DNA of 64,000 bases from Corynebacterium pygosceleis (GTDB lineage: Bacteria > Actinomycetota > Actinomycetes > Mycobacteriales > Mycobacteriaceae), in the NCBI RefSeq assembly GCF_016595275.2, contig NZ_JAENIQ020000002.1, positions 558,001 through 622,000 on the forward strand, in the 5' to 3' direction. Below are positions 19,311-28,934 of this stretch, piece by piece (positions within the stretch are counted from its first letter, which is position 1; each line of letters begins with the position of its first letter). The translations under genes were made by a program, and so were the position numbers. The notes below the pieces were generated by a model. The model saw only the letters and a list, made by a program, of their open reading frames with translations, was not told where the DNA came from and did no database searches.

Positions 19311-20852
19311 GTGACCGTTCAACTTCTCCGGCCACTCGACCGGCTCGCCGACCGTCACCCCGACGCGCGCGCCATCGGCGCGACCGCCGCGATCGTCATC
19401 ACCCTCGCGTCCTTCGGCGGCGGAGCGATCCGCTACCGGGGAGGGGTCCTCGACGCACTCGGCCTGTCCTTCCTCTCCTACGGCCACGGGGCTGCGGTCT
19501 CGAACGTCTCCATGTGGCTGGGGCTGGCGTTGATGACCCTGGCCTGGCTGGTGCTCGGACGTGGCGTCCTCCGGGGACGGGTCGGCGCCCGGGAGGTCAC
19601 GAGGTCACTCGTCTGGTGGGTGTCCCCGCTCGTGCTCGCCGCGCCGATACTCTCGCGTGACGTCTACTCCTATCTCATGCAGGGGGCGATGGTGCGCGAC
19701 GGTTTCGACCCCTACTCACAGGGTGCCGCGGTCAACCCCGGCCCGATGCTGCTCGAGGTCTCACACGACTGGCGCAACACGACGACACCGTACGGTCCCC
19801 TGCATCTCTGGCTCGGCGACGCGGTGACGGGCGTCGCCGGCGACAGCGTCACCCTCGGGGTGTTCCTCTACAAACTCATCTCGCTGGTCGGATTCTGGGG
19901 AATCGTCTGGTGCGTCCCCCGCATCGCGACCAGGATCAACGGGGACGGGGGCCTCGCACTGTGGCTGGGCGTCGCCAACCCGGTGACCGTTCTCCACCTC
20001 ATCGGGGGAATGCACAACGAGTCCGTCATGGTGGCACTGGTGTCACTGGGGATACTCCTGGCCCTGGACGGGCGTTTCACCGCCGCAATGGCGCTCGTCG
20101 CAGTGTCCGTGGCCTTCAAGGCGACGGCGATCATCGCACTGCCGTTCCTGGTCTGGATGATGCACCGACACCTCCTCCGGCGGGGACTGCCGCTGGGGCC
20201 GGTGGGGGCGTTCCTCGCCGCGGGATCCTGGTCCGCCGCCACGACCTTCATCGTCGTCACCGGCTGCACGTGGCTCTCCGGTGCCGGATGGGGTTGGGTG
20301 GCGCAGTTGTCCGGGAACTCGAAGGTCATCAACCCCCTGGCTCTCCCGTCACTGGTCGCGGGAATCGTGACCCCGCTGTTCGGGGTCACCGGTTCCGGGG
20401 TGAGCTACAACGCGGTTCTCGTGGTGACACGTCAGATGGGCATGATCGGTATGCTCATCGGGCTGATCGTGGCGTGGTGGGTCTTCCGGCACGACGACAG
20501 ACGGAACATCATGGGCATCGCGGCCGCCTACACGGTCGTCGTGACCCTCAACGCGGTGACGCTCCCCTGGTACTACGTCAGCCTGATCGTCCTGGTGGGG
20601 ACGTTCAGTCCCTCCCGGAGGATCGTGGGCTTCACGGTGTGGTGCTCGGTCGTCGTGGCGATGTCCTTCACCGGGAGCGGAAACCACCAGATGTACAACC
20701 TCGTCTGGATGGGTGTCCTCGCGGTGGTGGCGTGGTACCTCACGGGCTGGCTGTCACGGAGCGTCGCCGATGCACCCTCCGGACGGACGGTCCCCCCGAC
20801 CCCCGGGGCCGTCGGGACGCTCAGAGACCGGCGGCCTGCGCCCGGCGCATGA
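19311..20852 (+). CDS. mptA: Alpha-1,6-mannosyltransferase MptA (lipomannan backbone)
   Basis: Polyprenyl-phosphomannose-dependent GT-C mannosyltransferase that extends the alpha-1,6 mannan backbone of lipomannan on the outer face of the membrane. The 513 residues contain 12-13 hydrophobic segments. An SRDVYSYLMQG motif in the first extracytoplasmic loop (about 105-115) is the family's catalytic Asp region. The order idsA-mptA-(Rv2175c)-pknL matches both C. glutamicum and M. tuberculosis. The GTG start follows the idsA stop by 4 nt. The 3' end overlaps the convergent Rv2175c-like gene by 32 bp. Confidence 0.9.
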   Translation: MTVQLLRPLDRLADRHPDARAIGATAAIVITLASFGGGAIRYRGGVLDALGLSFLSYGHGAAVSNVSMWLGLALMTLAWLVLGRGVLRGRVGAREVTRSLVWWVSPLVLAAPILSRDVYSYLMQGAMVRDGFDPYSQGAAVNPGPMLLEVSHDWRNTTTPYGPLHLWLGDAVTGVAGDSVTLGVFLYKLISLVGFWGIVWCVPRIATRINGDGGLALWLGVANPVTVLHLIGGMHNESVMVALVSLGILLALDGRFTAAMALVAVSVAFKATAIIALPFLVWMMHRHLLRRGLPLGPVGAFLAAGSWSAATTFIVVTGCTWLSGAGWGWVAQLSGNSKVINPLALPSLVAGIVTPLFGVTGSGVSYNAVLVVTRQMGMIGMLIGLIVAWWVFRHDDRRNIMGIAAAYTVVVTLNAVTLPWYYVSLIVLVGTFSPSRRIVGFTVWCSVVVAMSFTGSGNHQMYNLVWMGVLAVVAWYLTGWLSRSVADAPSGRTVPPTPGAVGTLRDRRPAPGA

Positions 20853-21186
20853 CCTCCCGGGCGAGATGTCCGTGGAGACCGTCCACGGGACGCCCGGGCA
20901 GGGAGTCATCCGGGGTGAAGAGCCAGTCGAGGATCTCACGGTCGTCGTAGCCGCCGTCGGACAGCAGCGCGATGACACCCGGCACGAACCGGTTCACACG
21001 ACCACTCTCGTCGAAGAACACGGCGGGCAGCATCCGCTGTCCGTCGACGGTGACCGCGATGAGCTTGTGCTCTCCCAGGAGATCGTAGACACGGGTGACG
21101 ACGACCCCCATTGTCTCGGCGGCTTCCGGGACACTCAGCAGAGGTTCATCTGTGGACAGGACTTCACGGGCTTCTGGGGAACTCAC
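20821..21186 (-). CDS. Rv2175c-like DNA-binding protein (PknL substrate homologue)
   Basis: The 121-residue protein has an N-terminal winged-helix part (LLSVPEAAETMGVVVTRVYD) and a conserved C-terminal domain with YDDREILDWLF. In M. tuberculosis, Rv2175c is a DNA-binding protein phosphorylated by the adjacent PknL, and here too pknL is the divergent neighbour. I chose GTG 21186 because TACATT lies 7 nt upstream, giving a leaderless transcript, and longer in-frame upstream sequence is not family-like. The 3' end overlaps mptA by 32 bp. Confidence 0.85.
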   Translation of the reverse strand: MSSPEAREVLSTDEPLLSVPEAAETMGVVVTRVYDLLGEHKLIAVTVDGQRMLPAVFFDESGRVNRFVPGVIALLSDGGYDDREILDWLFTPDDSLPGRPVDGLHGHLAREVMRRAQAAGL

Positions 21187-21193
21187 ACCACAC

Positions 21194-21199
21194 AATGTA
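21194..21199 (-). promoter_or_regulatory. -10 box of the Rv2175c-like gene (leaderless)
   Basis: TACATT sits 7 nt before the GTG start at 21186, so transcription should begin at or next to the start codon. Confidence 0.5.
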
Positions 21200-21313
21200 G
21201 CGTGTCGACGCGGTCGGTACGGCACCGACCGGCCGCGCGCCCCGTGTTCCCGGCGGATCGCCCACCGGGGCTTCCGGCTGGAACCGTGGGCGACCATCGA
21301 CCATACTGGGGCC

Positions 21314-23596
21314 ATGACACAGCTGGACGTCGGCCAGGTCCTGGAGGGCCGCTACCGAATCGACACCCCGATAGCCCGGGGAGGCATGTCCACCGTCTAC
21401 CGGTGTGTGGACCTGCGGCTCGGGCGGAGTGTCGCCGCAAAGGTGATGGACGAGCGTTTCTCCGGTGACCCGGTGTTCCGGAACAGGTTCCGGAGGGAGG
21501 CCCGTTCCATGGCCATGCTGTCCGACCCGTGTCTCGTCAACGTCTACGACACCAGCGCCGACGGCGGCCACGTCTTCCTCATCATGGAACTCATCACCGG
21601 GGGAACCCTCCGTGAGCTCCTCGCCGAACGTGGCCCCATGCCACCGCACGCCGCGACCTCGGTGATGCGCAGTGTCCTCACCGGACTGTCGGTCGCGCAC
21701 ACCGCCGGCATGGTGCACCGGGACATCAAACCGGACAACATCCTGATCAACTCCGACGGCCAGGTTAAGCTGGCGGATTTCGGTCTGGTGCGGGCGGCTG
21801 CCGCGTCACCGGCCACCGGAGACACGATCATCGGCACCGCCAGCTACCTTTCCCCCGAGCAGGTCGAGAACACCGGGATCGGACCGGCCAGCGACGTCTA
21901 TTCCGCGGGTGTCGTCCTGTTTGAGCTCCTGACCGGAAGAACACCGTTCACCGGGGAGAACGACACGGCCCGCGCCTACGCCCGGCTCACCGAGGACGTC
22001 CCGCCACCGAGTGCCTGGATCGACGGCGTACCGAACCTGTTCGATGAGCTCGTCGCCACGGCGACCGCCCGGGAACCCGCCGACCGTTTCGCGGACGCCG
22101 GAGAGTTCCTGGAGGCGCTGGAGGACGTCGCGACCGAACTGCGCCTGGCGGCGTTCCGGGTTCCCGCCCCGACGAATTCGGCGGCGCACCGGGCGACCGG
22201 TTTCATAGACACGCCCACGGACATGTTCACGTCGGCGATAGAGAAACCGGGTGGTCCGGACGCCTCCGTACCCACCACACCTCCGGGTGCCGGAACAGAC
22301 ACGACGCAGCTCGGCGACGGAGACCCCGCGGCAGGGGAAACCCGTGTACTCCAGGCCGTCGACGGAGGAACCGGTACCGACGACACAGCGCTCCTCCCGC
22401 CGCAGGAGGCCCCCGCGCAGGTCTGGCCCACTCCCCCGACGGAACCGGAACATGAGGCGGCGCACCACGACCCGCACCCCGGGTACCGGGCCGAGCCGCA
22501 TTTCAGACCGCCCGTGACCAGTGGTTCAGGACTGGGGCTCATCATCTGGCTGACGGTCGTGGCCGTCGTCACCGTCGCGATCGCCGTGGGCGCATGGTGG
22601 TACGGCTCAGGCCGCTACGGAGAGGTTCCCCAGGTCCTCGGCATGGACCCGGCGACCGCGACCGCGACCGTCACCGAGGCCGGCTTTGAACCGGTCTCCC
22701 GGAGTGTGTACGACGATGACGTCCCTTTTGACCGGGTCGTCGGGACCGATCCCCCGGGTTCCCGACGTGTTCCCAGGGGCGAGCCGGTGTCGGTGCTCGT
22801 CTCGCTGGGATCCCCGACGGTGCCCGCACTGCCGACCGACCGTGACCCCGGTCGTTTCCGGGCGGCGCTGAGCCAGCGGACCCTCGACTGGGTCGACGGT
22901 GACAGTGTCTACTCCGATGATGTTCCCGCAGGTGGGGTGGCCCGCACCGATCCCCCGTCCGGGAAGACGGTGCAGGTCGGGGGAAGCGTCACCGTCCACC
23001 TCAGCAAGGGGCCCGCACCGGTGGAGGTCCCCAAGGTCTCCGGGATGTCCGGGGACGAGGCACGGACCGCCCTCGAACGTGCCGGATTCACCGTCTCCGG
23101 CACGGACGAGAGGTTCGATCCTGAGGTGGATGCCGGCGACGCTGTGGCGACGACCCCTGCCGCGGGCACCACACTCGCACGCGGGTCCGACGTGACCCTG
23201 ATCGTCTCCAACGCCCTCACGGTTCCGGATGTCGTGGGATTGAGCGAGTATGACGCCCTGAATGAACTCTCCGATGCCGGTCTCGCGGCCGGGGAGATCA
23301 CCCGGACGGATCTCGTGGGGGCCACCGCTCACGCGGTGATGGATGTCTCCCCCAAGCCCGGTGACCGTGTCGATCCGGCGAACCCCGAGGTCAACCTCCT
23401 GGTGGCGGAGAAGGTCAATGTCCCGTTCCTCATCGGGAAACGCGCGGATGAGGCCCGTCGGCTACTGGCGGATGCGGGACTGACGCACACCGGCCTGGAC
23501 GGCACCTCGGACGGGGCCCGCGTCGTCACGCAGTCCCCCGCCGGCAACAGGGACATCGACCCCGGGACGACGGTGAAGGTCCGGACGGTGGGCTGA
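21314..23596 (+). CDS. pknL: Serine/threonine protein kinase PknL with five PASTA repeats
   Basis: Membrane-anchored Hanks-type kinase. Residues 1-275 form the kinase domain: glycine loop ARGGMSTVY (21-29), Lys43, HRDIKPDN (135-142) and DFG (155-157). A disordered linker leads to a membrane helix (about 406-430). The outside part holds five PASTA units, each opening with a VP motif (EVPQV, TVPAL, EVPKV, TVPDV, NVPFL), expected to sense peptidoglycan or muropeptides. M. tuberculosis PknL lacks PASTA repeats, so the corynebacterial form can read the wall. The ATG at 21314 is 6 nt after CATACT, consistent with a leaderless message. Confidence 0.95.
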   Translation: MTQLDVGQVLEGRYRIDTPIARGGMSTVYRCVDLRLGRSVAAKVMDERFSGDPVFRNRFRREARSMAMLSDPCLVNVYDTSADGGHVFLIMELITGGTLRELLAERGPMPPHAATSVMRSVLTGLSVAHTAGMVHRDIKPDNILINSDGQVKLADFGLVRAAAASPATGDTIIGTASYLSPEQVENTGIGPASDVYSAGVVLFELLTGRTPFTGENDTARAYARLTEDVPPPSAWIDGVPNLFDELVATATAREPADRFADAGEFLEALEDVATELRLAAFRVPAPTNSAAHRATGFIDTPTDMFTSAIEKPGGPDASVPTTPPGAGTDTTQLGDGDPAAGETRVLQAVDGGTGTDDTALLPPQEAPAQVWPTPPTEPEHEAAHHDPHPGYRAEPHFRPPVTSGSGLGLIIWLTVVAVVTVAIAVGAWWYGSGRYGEVPQVLGMDPATATATVTEAGFEPVSRSVYDDDVPFDRVVGTDPPGSRRVPRGEPVSVLVSLGSPTVPALPTDRDPGRFRAALSQRTLDWVDGDSVYSDDVPAGGVARTDPPSGKTVQVGGSVTVHLSKGPAPVEVPKVSGMSGDEARTALERAGFTVSGTDERFDPEVDAGDAVATTPAAGTTLARGSDVTLIVSNALTVPDVVGLSEYDALNELSDAGLAAGEITRTDLVGATAHAVMDVSPKPGDRVDPANPEVNLLVAEKVNVPFLIGKRADEARRLLADAGLTHTGLDGTSDGARVVTQSPAGNRDIDPGTTVKVRTVG

Positions 23597-23608
23597 GACG
23601 CCCTCCCC

Positions 23609-23659
23609 GTGACATGACGGTGCCCCACGGTGATGAACCGTGGGGCACCGTCATGTCAC
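23609..23659. terminator. Bidirectional terminator between pknL and aroG
   Basis: A perfect 22-bp stem (23609-23630 with 23638-23659) with a 7-nt loop sits 12 bp after the pknL stop and 20 bp before the convergent aroG stop. It serves both genes. Confidence 0.85.
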
Positions 23660-23678
23660 GGGCGTCAGCCGCGTGGTG

Positions 23679-25148
<1,470 letters not shown>

Positions 25149-25153
25149 TCATG

Positions 25154-25669
25154 TCAGTACGCGGAGCGGACACGGTTGAGGTTGTCCGTCGGGAGATGGC
25201 GCTGACACAACCTGAACTTGTCGAGATTGTGCCGCGCGTCGACGAGCGCATCGTGATTACCCGCGGGAAGATCCGGGAGTGTCGGGCATCCCGCGGCCTC
25301 CCAGTACTGACGGAGTTCATGCGTGAACCGGGGCAGGGAACGGGGCAGCGAACGCATGTCCCCGAACAGCTGGGCCAGCACCACATGGTCGTAGGCCCCC
25401 ACCCACGCCCACAGTTCCGGTTTGCCCGTCCCACGGGTGAGGAACTCCCGGACCTCGTCGCGGATCGTCGCCAGATCCCGCCAGACCGGGGAGCTGATGT
25501 TCGGCAGCTGCGACAGTACATGGCGCTTCACCCAGTCATTCGCGCGTCTCGGATCGAACTCGGTCGACACCGCGTAGTACTCGCGCCCGTCCTCGGCGAC
25601 GATCCCGATGGAGACGAGTTCTATGGTCCGACCGTCCTCGATGAATTCGGTGTCGTAGAAGAAACGCAC
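25154..25669 (-). CDS. Rv2179c-type 3'-5' exoribonuclease (DEDDh fold)
   Basis: The 171-residue protein begins VRFFYDTEFIEDG, with the first acidic pair Asp6/Glu8 of the DEDD nuclease family. AYDHVVL supplies the middle Asp, and HDALVDARHN the His and last Asp. It matches the Rv2179c family, described as 3' exoribonucleases, which also lie next to aroG in mycobacteria. The GTG start at 25669 has GAGG about 9 nt upstream. The gene reads in the same direction as aroG, 83 bp away. Confidence 0.85.
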   Translation of the reverse strand: MRFFYDTEFIEDGRTIELVSIGIVAEDGREYYAVSTEFDPRRANDWVKRHVLSQLPNISSPVWRDLATIRDEVREFLTRGTGKPELWAWVGAYDHVVLAQLFGDMRSLPRSLPRFTHELRQYWEAAGCPTLPDLPAGNHDALVDARHNLDKFRLCQRHLPTDNLNRVRSAY

Positions 25670-25785
25670 GGAAGAGAACCTCACTGTTCGTCGGTGGCCC
25701 GGCCGTATCGGTGGCGGCACCCGGACCCAGCGCCACCGGGTCCAGCCTATCCGGCCGCACCGTTTCCCCCGGGGGCCGGGGCGGA

Positions 25786-25791
25786 TAGAAT
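25786..25791 (+). promoter_or_regulatory. -10 box of mptC (leaderless)
   Basis: TAGAAT ends 8 nt before the mptC ATG at 25800, and no Shine-Dalgarno is present. The transcript should start at or beside the ATG. Confidence 0.55.
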
Positions 25792-25799
25792 CCCGGGTC

Positions 25800-28100
25800 A
25801 TGTCTGATTCCGTCCCCGGCACCGCCCCCGAACGCCACCTCCGCACGATACCGGCGTCGCTCCGGGCCACGGCACTTCTCGCCGCGGTCGTCTCGGTCCT
25901 CCCGATGGTTCTCAACGTCTCCCACCCGGACAACGGGCAGTTACTCCGCTACCACATCGACTTCGACGTGTACCGCAGCGGCGGCCGTTCACTCCTCGAC
26001 GGTGTCGCCCTCTACACCGGTTCCTTCCCCGTCGGCGGTATCGAACTCCCCTTCACCTATCCTCCGCTCGCGGCGATACTCTTCGCTCCGACCGCCCTGC
26101 TGGACCGGGATCTCGGGGCCTCACTGCTGAACCTCGCCGGTGTGGTGGCCCTGTGGTGGTGCCTCGTCATCGTCATCGAACGACTCCGGCCCGACTGGTC
26201 CAGATCGACGGGCCGGACCGCGGCGCTCGTTCTCCTCCCTTTCCTGCTGCGGCTGGAACCGGTCACCGAGACACTGAACTTCGCACAGGTCAACATCCTC
26301 CTGATGGCGGCCGTCATCATCGACACCGTGTCCCGCCGGACACGACTCCCCCGGGGCACCCTCATCGGTCTCGCCGCGGCGATCAAGCTCACCCCGGCCG
26401 TGTTCGGCCTCTATTTCCTGGTCCGCCGGGACTGGCGCTCCGCCGCGGTCTGCGTTTCCTCCGGGATCGGGTTCACCGTCCTCGCCTGGCTGATCACCCC
26501 GGCGAACTCGAGCGAGTACTGGCTGCACACACTGTCCGACCCTGACAGGATCGGGCAGTTGTCCTACACCGGCAACCAGTCGATCCGTGGGGTCGTCGCC
26601 CGACTCCTCGGGGACGGGGCACAGACACCGGTGTGGTTCATCTCGGTTCTGTTCGTTCTCGCCGCCGTCGTTCTCGCGATGCTCCGTGCCGTACGTCACG
26701 GGGCCTTTCTCGGGGCGGTCCTGTTGAACGCGACGGTCGCGCTGCTGTGTTCACCGGTGTCCTGGACCCACCACTGGGTCTGGGTCGCCCCGTTGATCGT
26801 CGTCCTCGGTGCCCGGGCGGTGGATCTCAGAGGCACCCGGGCCGGGGCGCTGGCACTCTGGCTCGCGGGATTCTTCGCGACGGCCGGTGTTCTGGCCCCC
26901 CACTGGACCCTCCCCTACCGGGGGGCGGAGGAGGACTGGTCCGTGGCCGCCCACCTCACCGGGAACACCTATGTACTACTCACTCTGGTGCTGCTCGGTG
27001 CCGCGACCGTCGCCCCCGAGATTCTCGGGGGCGGGCCGGGCCGGTACGGTTCCCGCCCGGCCCGGGTCCCCGCCTGGCCCGGAGCGGTGCTCGCCGCCCT
27101 CGTGGTCCTCATCTCCTCGGGGGCCGTCGGCGGGACGGTACCCGGGGTTGTCCCGAACGACGTCAGTCAGGAGGCCGCCGCCGTGATCGACGGGATCCTC
27201 TCCGGTGCCGGAGGTGCGGTCGGCCCCTGGCCGGTCATACCCGTCGTCACGGTGCTCGGTGTCCTCATCGGACTCTTGGTCGTCCCCGTGGTGGGGTGGC
27301 GGGTCGTCGGATTCACGCTTCCCCTCCTCGTGCTGTGCCTCCCCGTCCGCTTCGGGGTGTCCGCAGCCCCGTTGACGCTCCTCGCGGTGGGGCTGCTGGC
27401 ACTGGACGCCTTCGCTCCACGGACCGGGAAACTACCCCGCGGGGTGCTGTCCGGGGTGGCCGTCGGACTGTCGGGGTGGCCGCTCCTCACGCTCGGTGCG
27501 ATCGCTCTCCGCGGTGGCCGCCGTGCGGTGACGACGGCACTGGCGGCGGGCCTGGTGACCCTGGTGGCGGTGTGGCACCTCGCGGGACCGCTGCCGGGGT
27601 TGAACGGGATGGCGCTGGCATCGGCGATGAACGCGTCTCCCGCCGGTGCTCTCGCCCGGGCCGCCGGAACCACGAACCCACTGGTGACGGTCCTGCCGAC
27701 ACTGATCACCGCAGGTTTCCTCACCTGGGTCCTGCACCGGTTGCGGGACTCCGGTGCCACGACGTCGGAACGGATGGCCGTCTGGCTGACCGTTCCGCTG
27801 CTGGTTCTCCCGATGGTCCCGGTGCAGCGGTGGGCTCTCGCCGTACCACTGATCGTGGTGCTTCTGCTCCGGATGCGCGCCGGACGTGACAACGGTGCCA
27901 CCGGGTTGACGGGCGCAGCGGTGTTCGGTGGGTGGATGACGGTGATGTTCTGGCCCCCAACAGCCCTGGAACACGCGTTCCCCGGGGTCCCCGGGGCATG
28001 GCATCCGTTGGCCGAACTCCTCGCGCTGTCGCCGGTGATCTACCTGGTGGTCACGCTGATCATGCTCGCCCGGTCACCGCGTCCGGTCACGGCAGGATAG
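25800..28100 (+). CDS. mptC: Alpha-1,2-mannosyltransferase MptC-like GT87 protein, with apparent second degenerate module
   Basis: GT-C membrane glycosyltransferase expected to add alpha-1,2 mannose branches to lipomannan/LAM using polyprenyl-phosphomannose. Residues 1-410 are a normal GT87 unit: catalytic DFDVYRSGG at 54-62, FAQVNILL (161-168) and WTHHWVWVAPLIVVLGAR (322-339). The C-terminal half (about 420-766) repeats the same pattern with key residues lost: KLPRGVLSGVAV (544-555) mirrors RLPRGTLIGLAA (182-193), and VQRWALAVPLIVVLLLR (675-691) mirrors the HHW segment. M. tuberculosis Rv2181 is only about 430 residues. The stop overlaps the convergent cyclase gene by 14 bp. Confidence 0.85.
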   Translation: MSDSVPGTAPERHLRTIPASLRATALLAAVVSVLPMVLNVSHPDNGQLLRYHIDFDVYRSGGRSLLDGVALYTGSFPVGGIELPFTYPPLAAILFAPTALLDRDLGASLLNLAGVVALWWCLVIVIERLRPDWSRSTGRTAALVLLPFLLRLEPVTETLNFAQVNILLMAAVIIDTVSRRTRLPRGTLIGLAAAIKLTPAVFGLYFLVRRDWRSAAVCVSSGIGFTVLAWLITPANSSEYWLHTLSDPDRIGQLSYTGNQSIRGVVARLLGDGAQTPVWFISVLFVLAAVVLAMLRAVRHGAFLGAVLLNATVALLCSPVSWTHHWVWVAPLIVVLGARAVDLRGTRAGALALWLAGFFATAGVLAPHWTLPYRGAEEDWSVAAHLTGNTYVLLTLVLLGAATVAPEILGGGPGRYGSRPARVPAWPGAVLAALVVLISSGAVGGTVPGVVPNDVSQEAAAVIDGILSGAGGAVGPWPVIPVVTVLGVLIGLLVVPVVGWRVVGFTLPLLVLCLPVRFGVSAAPLTLLAVGLLALDAFAPRTGKLPRGVLSGVAVGLSGWPLLTLGAIALRGGRRAVTTALAAGLVTLVAVWHLAGPLPGLNGMALASAMNASPAGALARAAGTTNPLVTVLPTLITAGFLTWVLHRLRDSGATTSERMAVWLTVPLLVLPMVPVQRWALAVPLIVVLLLRMRAGRDNGATGLTGAAVFGGWMTVMFWPPTALEHAFPGVPGAWHPLAELLALSPVIYLVVTLIMLARSPRPVTAG

Positions 28101-28833
28101 CGAAGACCCGGGCCGGGAACCCGGTTCCGTCCTTCGGCTTCGCCCAGGTGGCGACGACGAGGGCCCCTGTCTCGGGGACCTGGTCGAGGTTGGCGAGCAG
28201 CTCGATCTGCCACCGGTCCTGCTGGAGCAGGAACAGCTCCGTCGGCAGCGCTCCCCCGCTGACCACCACGCCGGGGTCGGTGTCCGTCGTCTCGTGGCCG
28301 ATCGCGGTGATGCCGCGTTCCTCGAGGAGGAACCGGACCACCTCGATGTTCCAGGCCGGGTAGTGGAACACCCCGTCGGCGTCGGCGTTGAACATGGCTT
28401 CCGCGTCGGGCCAGCGTTTCGACCAGCCCGTACGCAGCGCGACGAATCCACCCTCGGGGATACGCCCGTTCCGGTCCTCCCAGGCGAGCACGTCGTCCAC
28501 GGTCGGGGTGTAGTCCGGGTTTCCGACGACCTGTTCGGTGACGTCCAGGACGGCGAGCGGGAGGATCATCTCGTTGACGGGCAGTTCATCGAGGGTGCGT
28601 GCGTCGTTGACGAAGTGGATGGGCGGGTCGACGTGGGTGCCCCACTGCCCGACGAAGCGGTACTCGTCGACGGTGAAACCGTGATCGGTGACGGTGAACA
28701 GTCTGGTGCGCTCCTCGTCGGGAAGTGCGGAGAACTTCGGCTGTCCGGCATGGAAGGCGTGCGTGAGATCCACGTAGCGGTGGTCGGTGCGGAGCCGGGT
28801 GGCGAGATCCCAGAGGGAGTTGTTGTCGGTCAT
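28087..28833 (-). CDS. Cyclase-family metal-dependent hydrolase (kynurenine formamidase-like)
   Basis: The 248-residue protein has the Cyclase (PF04199) metal site WGTHVDPPIHF, with His67, Asp69 and His73, plus IGHETTDTD and a C-terminal ARVFAILP typical of the family. Members hydrolyse N-formylkynurenine or related amides and cyclic substrates; the substrate here cannot be told. It lies downstream of metE in the same orientation but is separated by a hairpin terminator. Its 3' end overlaps mptC by 14 bp on the other strand. Confidence 0.8.
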   Translation of the reverse strand: MTDNNSLWDLATRLRTDHRYVDLTHAFHAGQPKFSALPDEERTRLFTVTDHGFTVDEYRFVGQWGTHVDPPIHFVNDARTLDELPVNEMILPLAVLDVTEQVVGNPDYTPTVDDVLAWEDRNGRIPEGGFVALRTGWSKRWPDAEAMFNADADGVFHYPAWNIEVVRFLLEERGITAIGHETTDTDPGVVVSGGALPTELFLLQQDRWQIELLANLDQVPETGALVVATWAKPKDGTGFPARVFAILP

Positions 28834-28867
28834 GGTGTGTCCTCGAAAAAGGGTGTACGGGAAAGGG

Positions 28868-28910
28868 AGACCCCCACGGTCGTCGTGTGTCTCGACGGCC
28901 GCGGGGGTCT
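28868..28910 (-). terminator. Terminator downstream of metE
   Basis: An 18-bp stem (28868-28885 with 28893-28910), with one mismatch and one wobble pair and a 7-nt loop, begins 25 bp past the metE stop. Confidence 0.7.
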
Positions 28911-28934
28911 GATCTGGGGGTTACGGGCCGTGGA

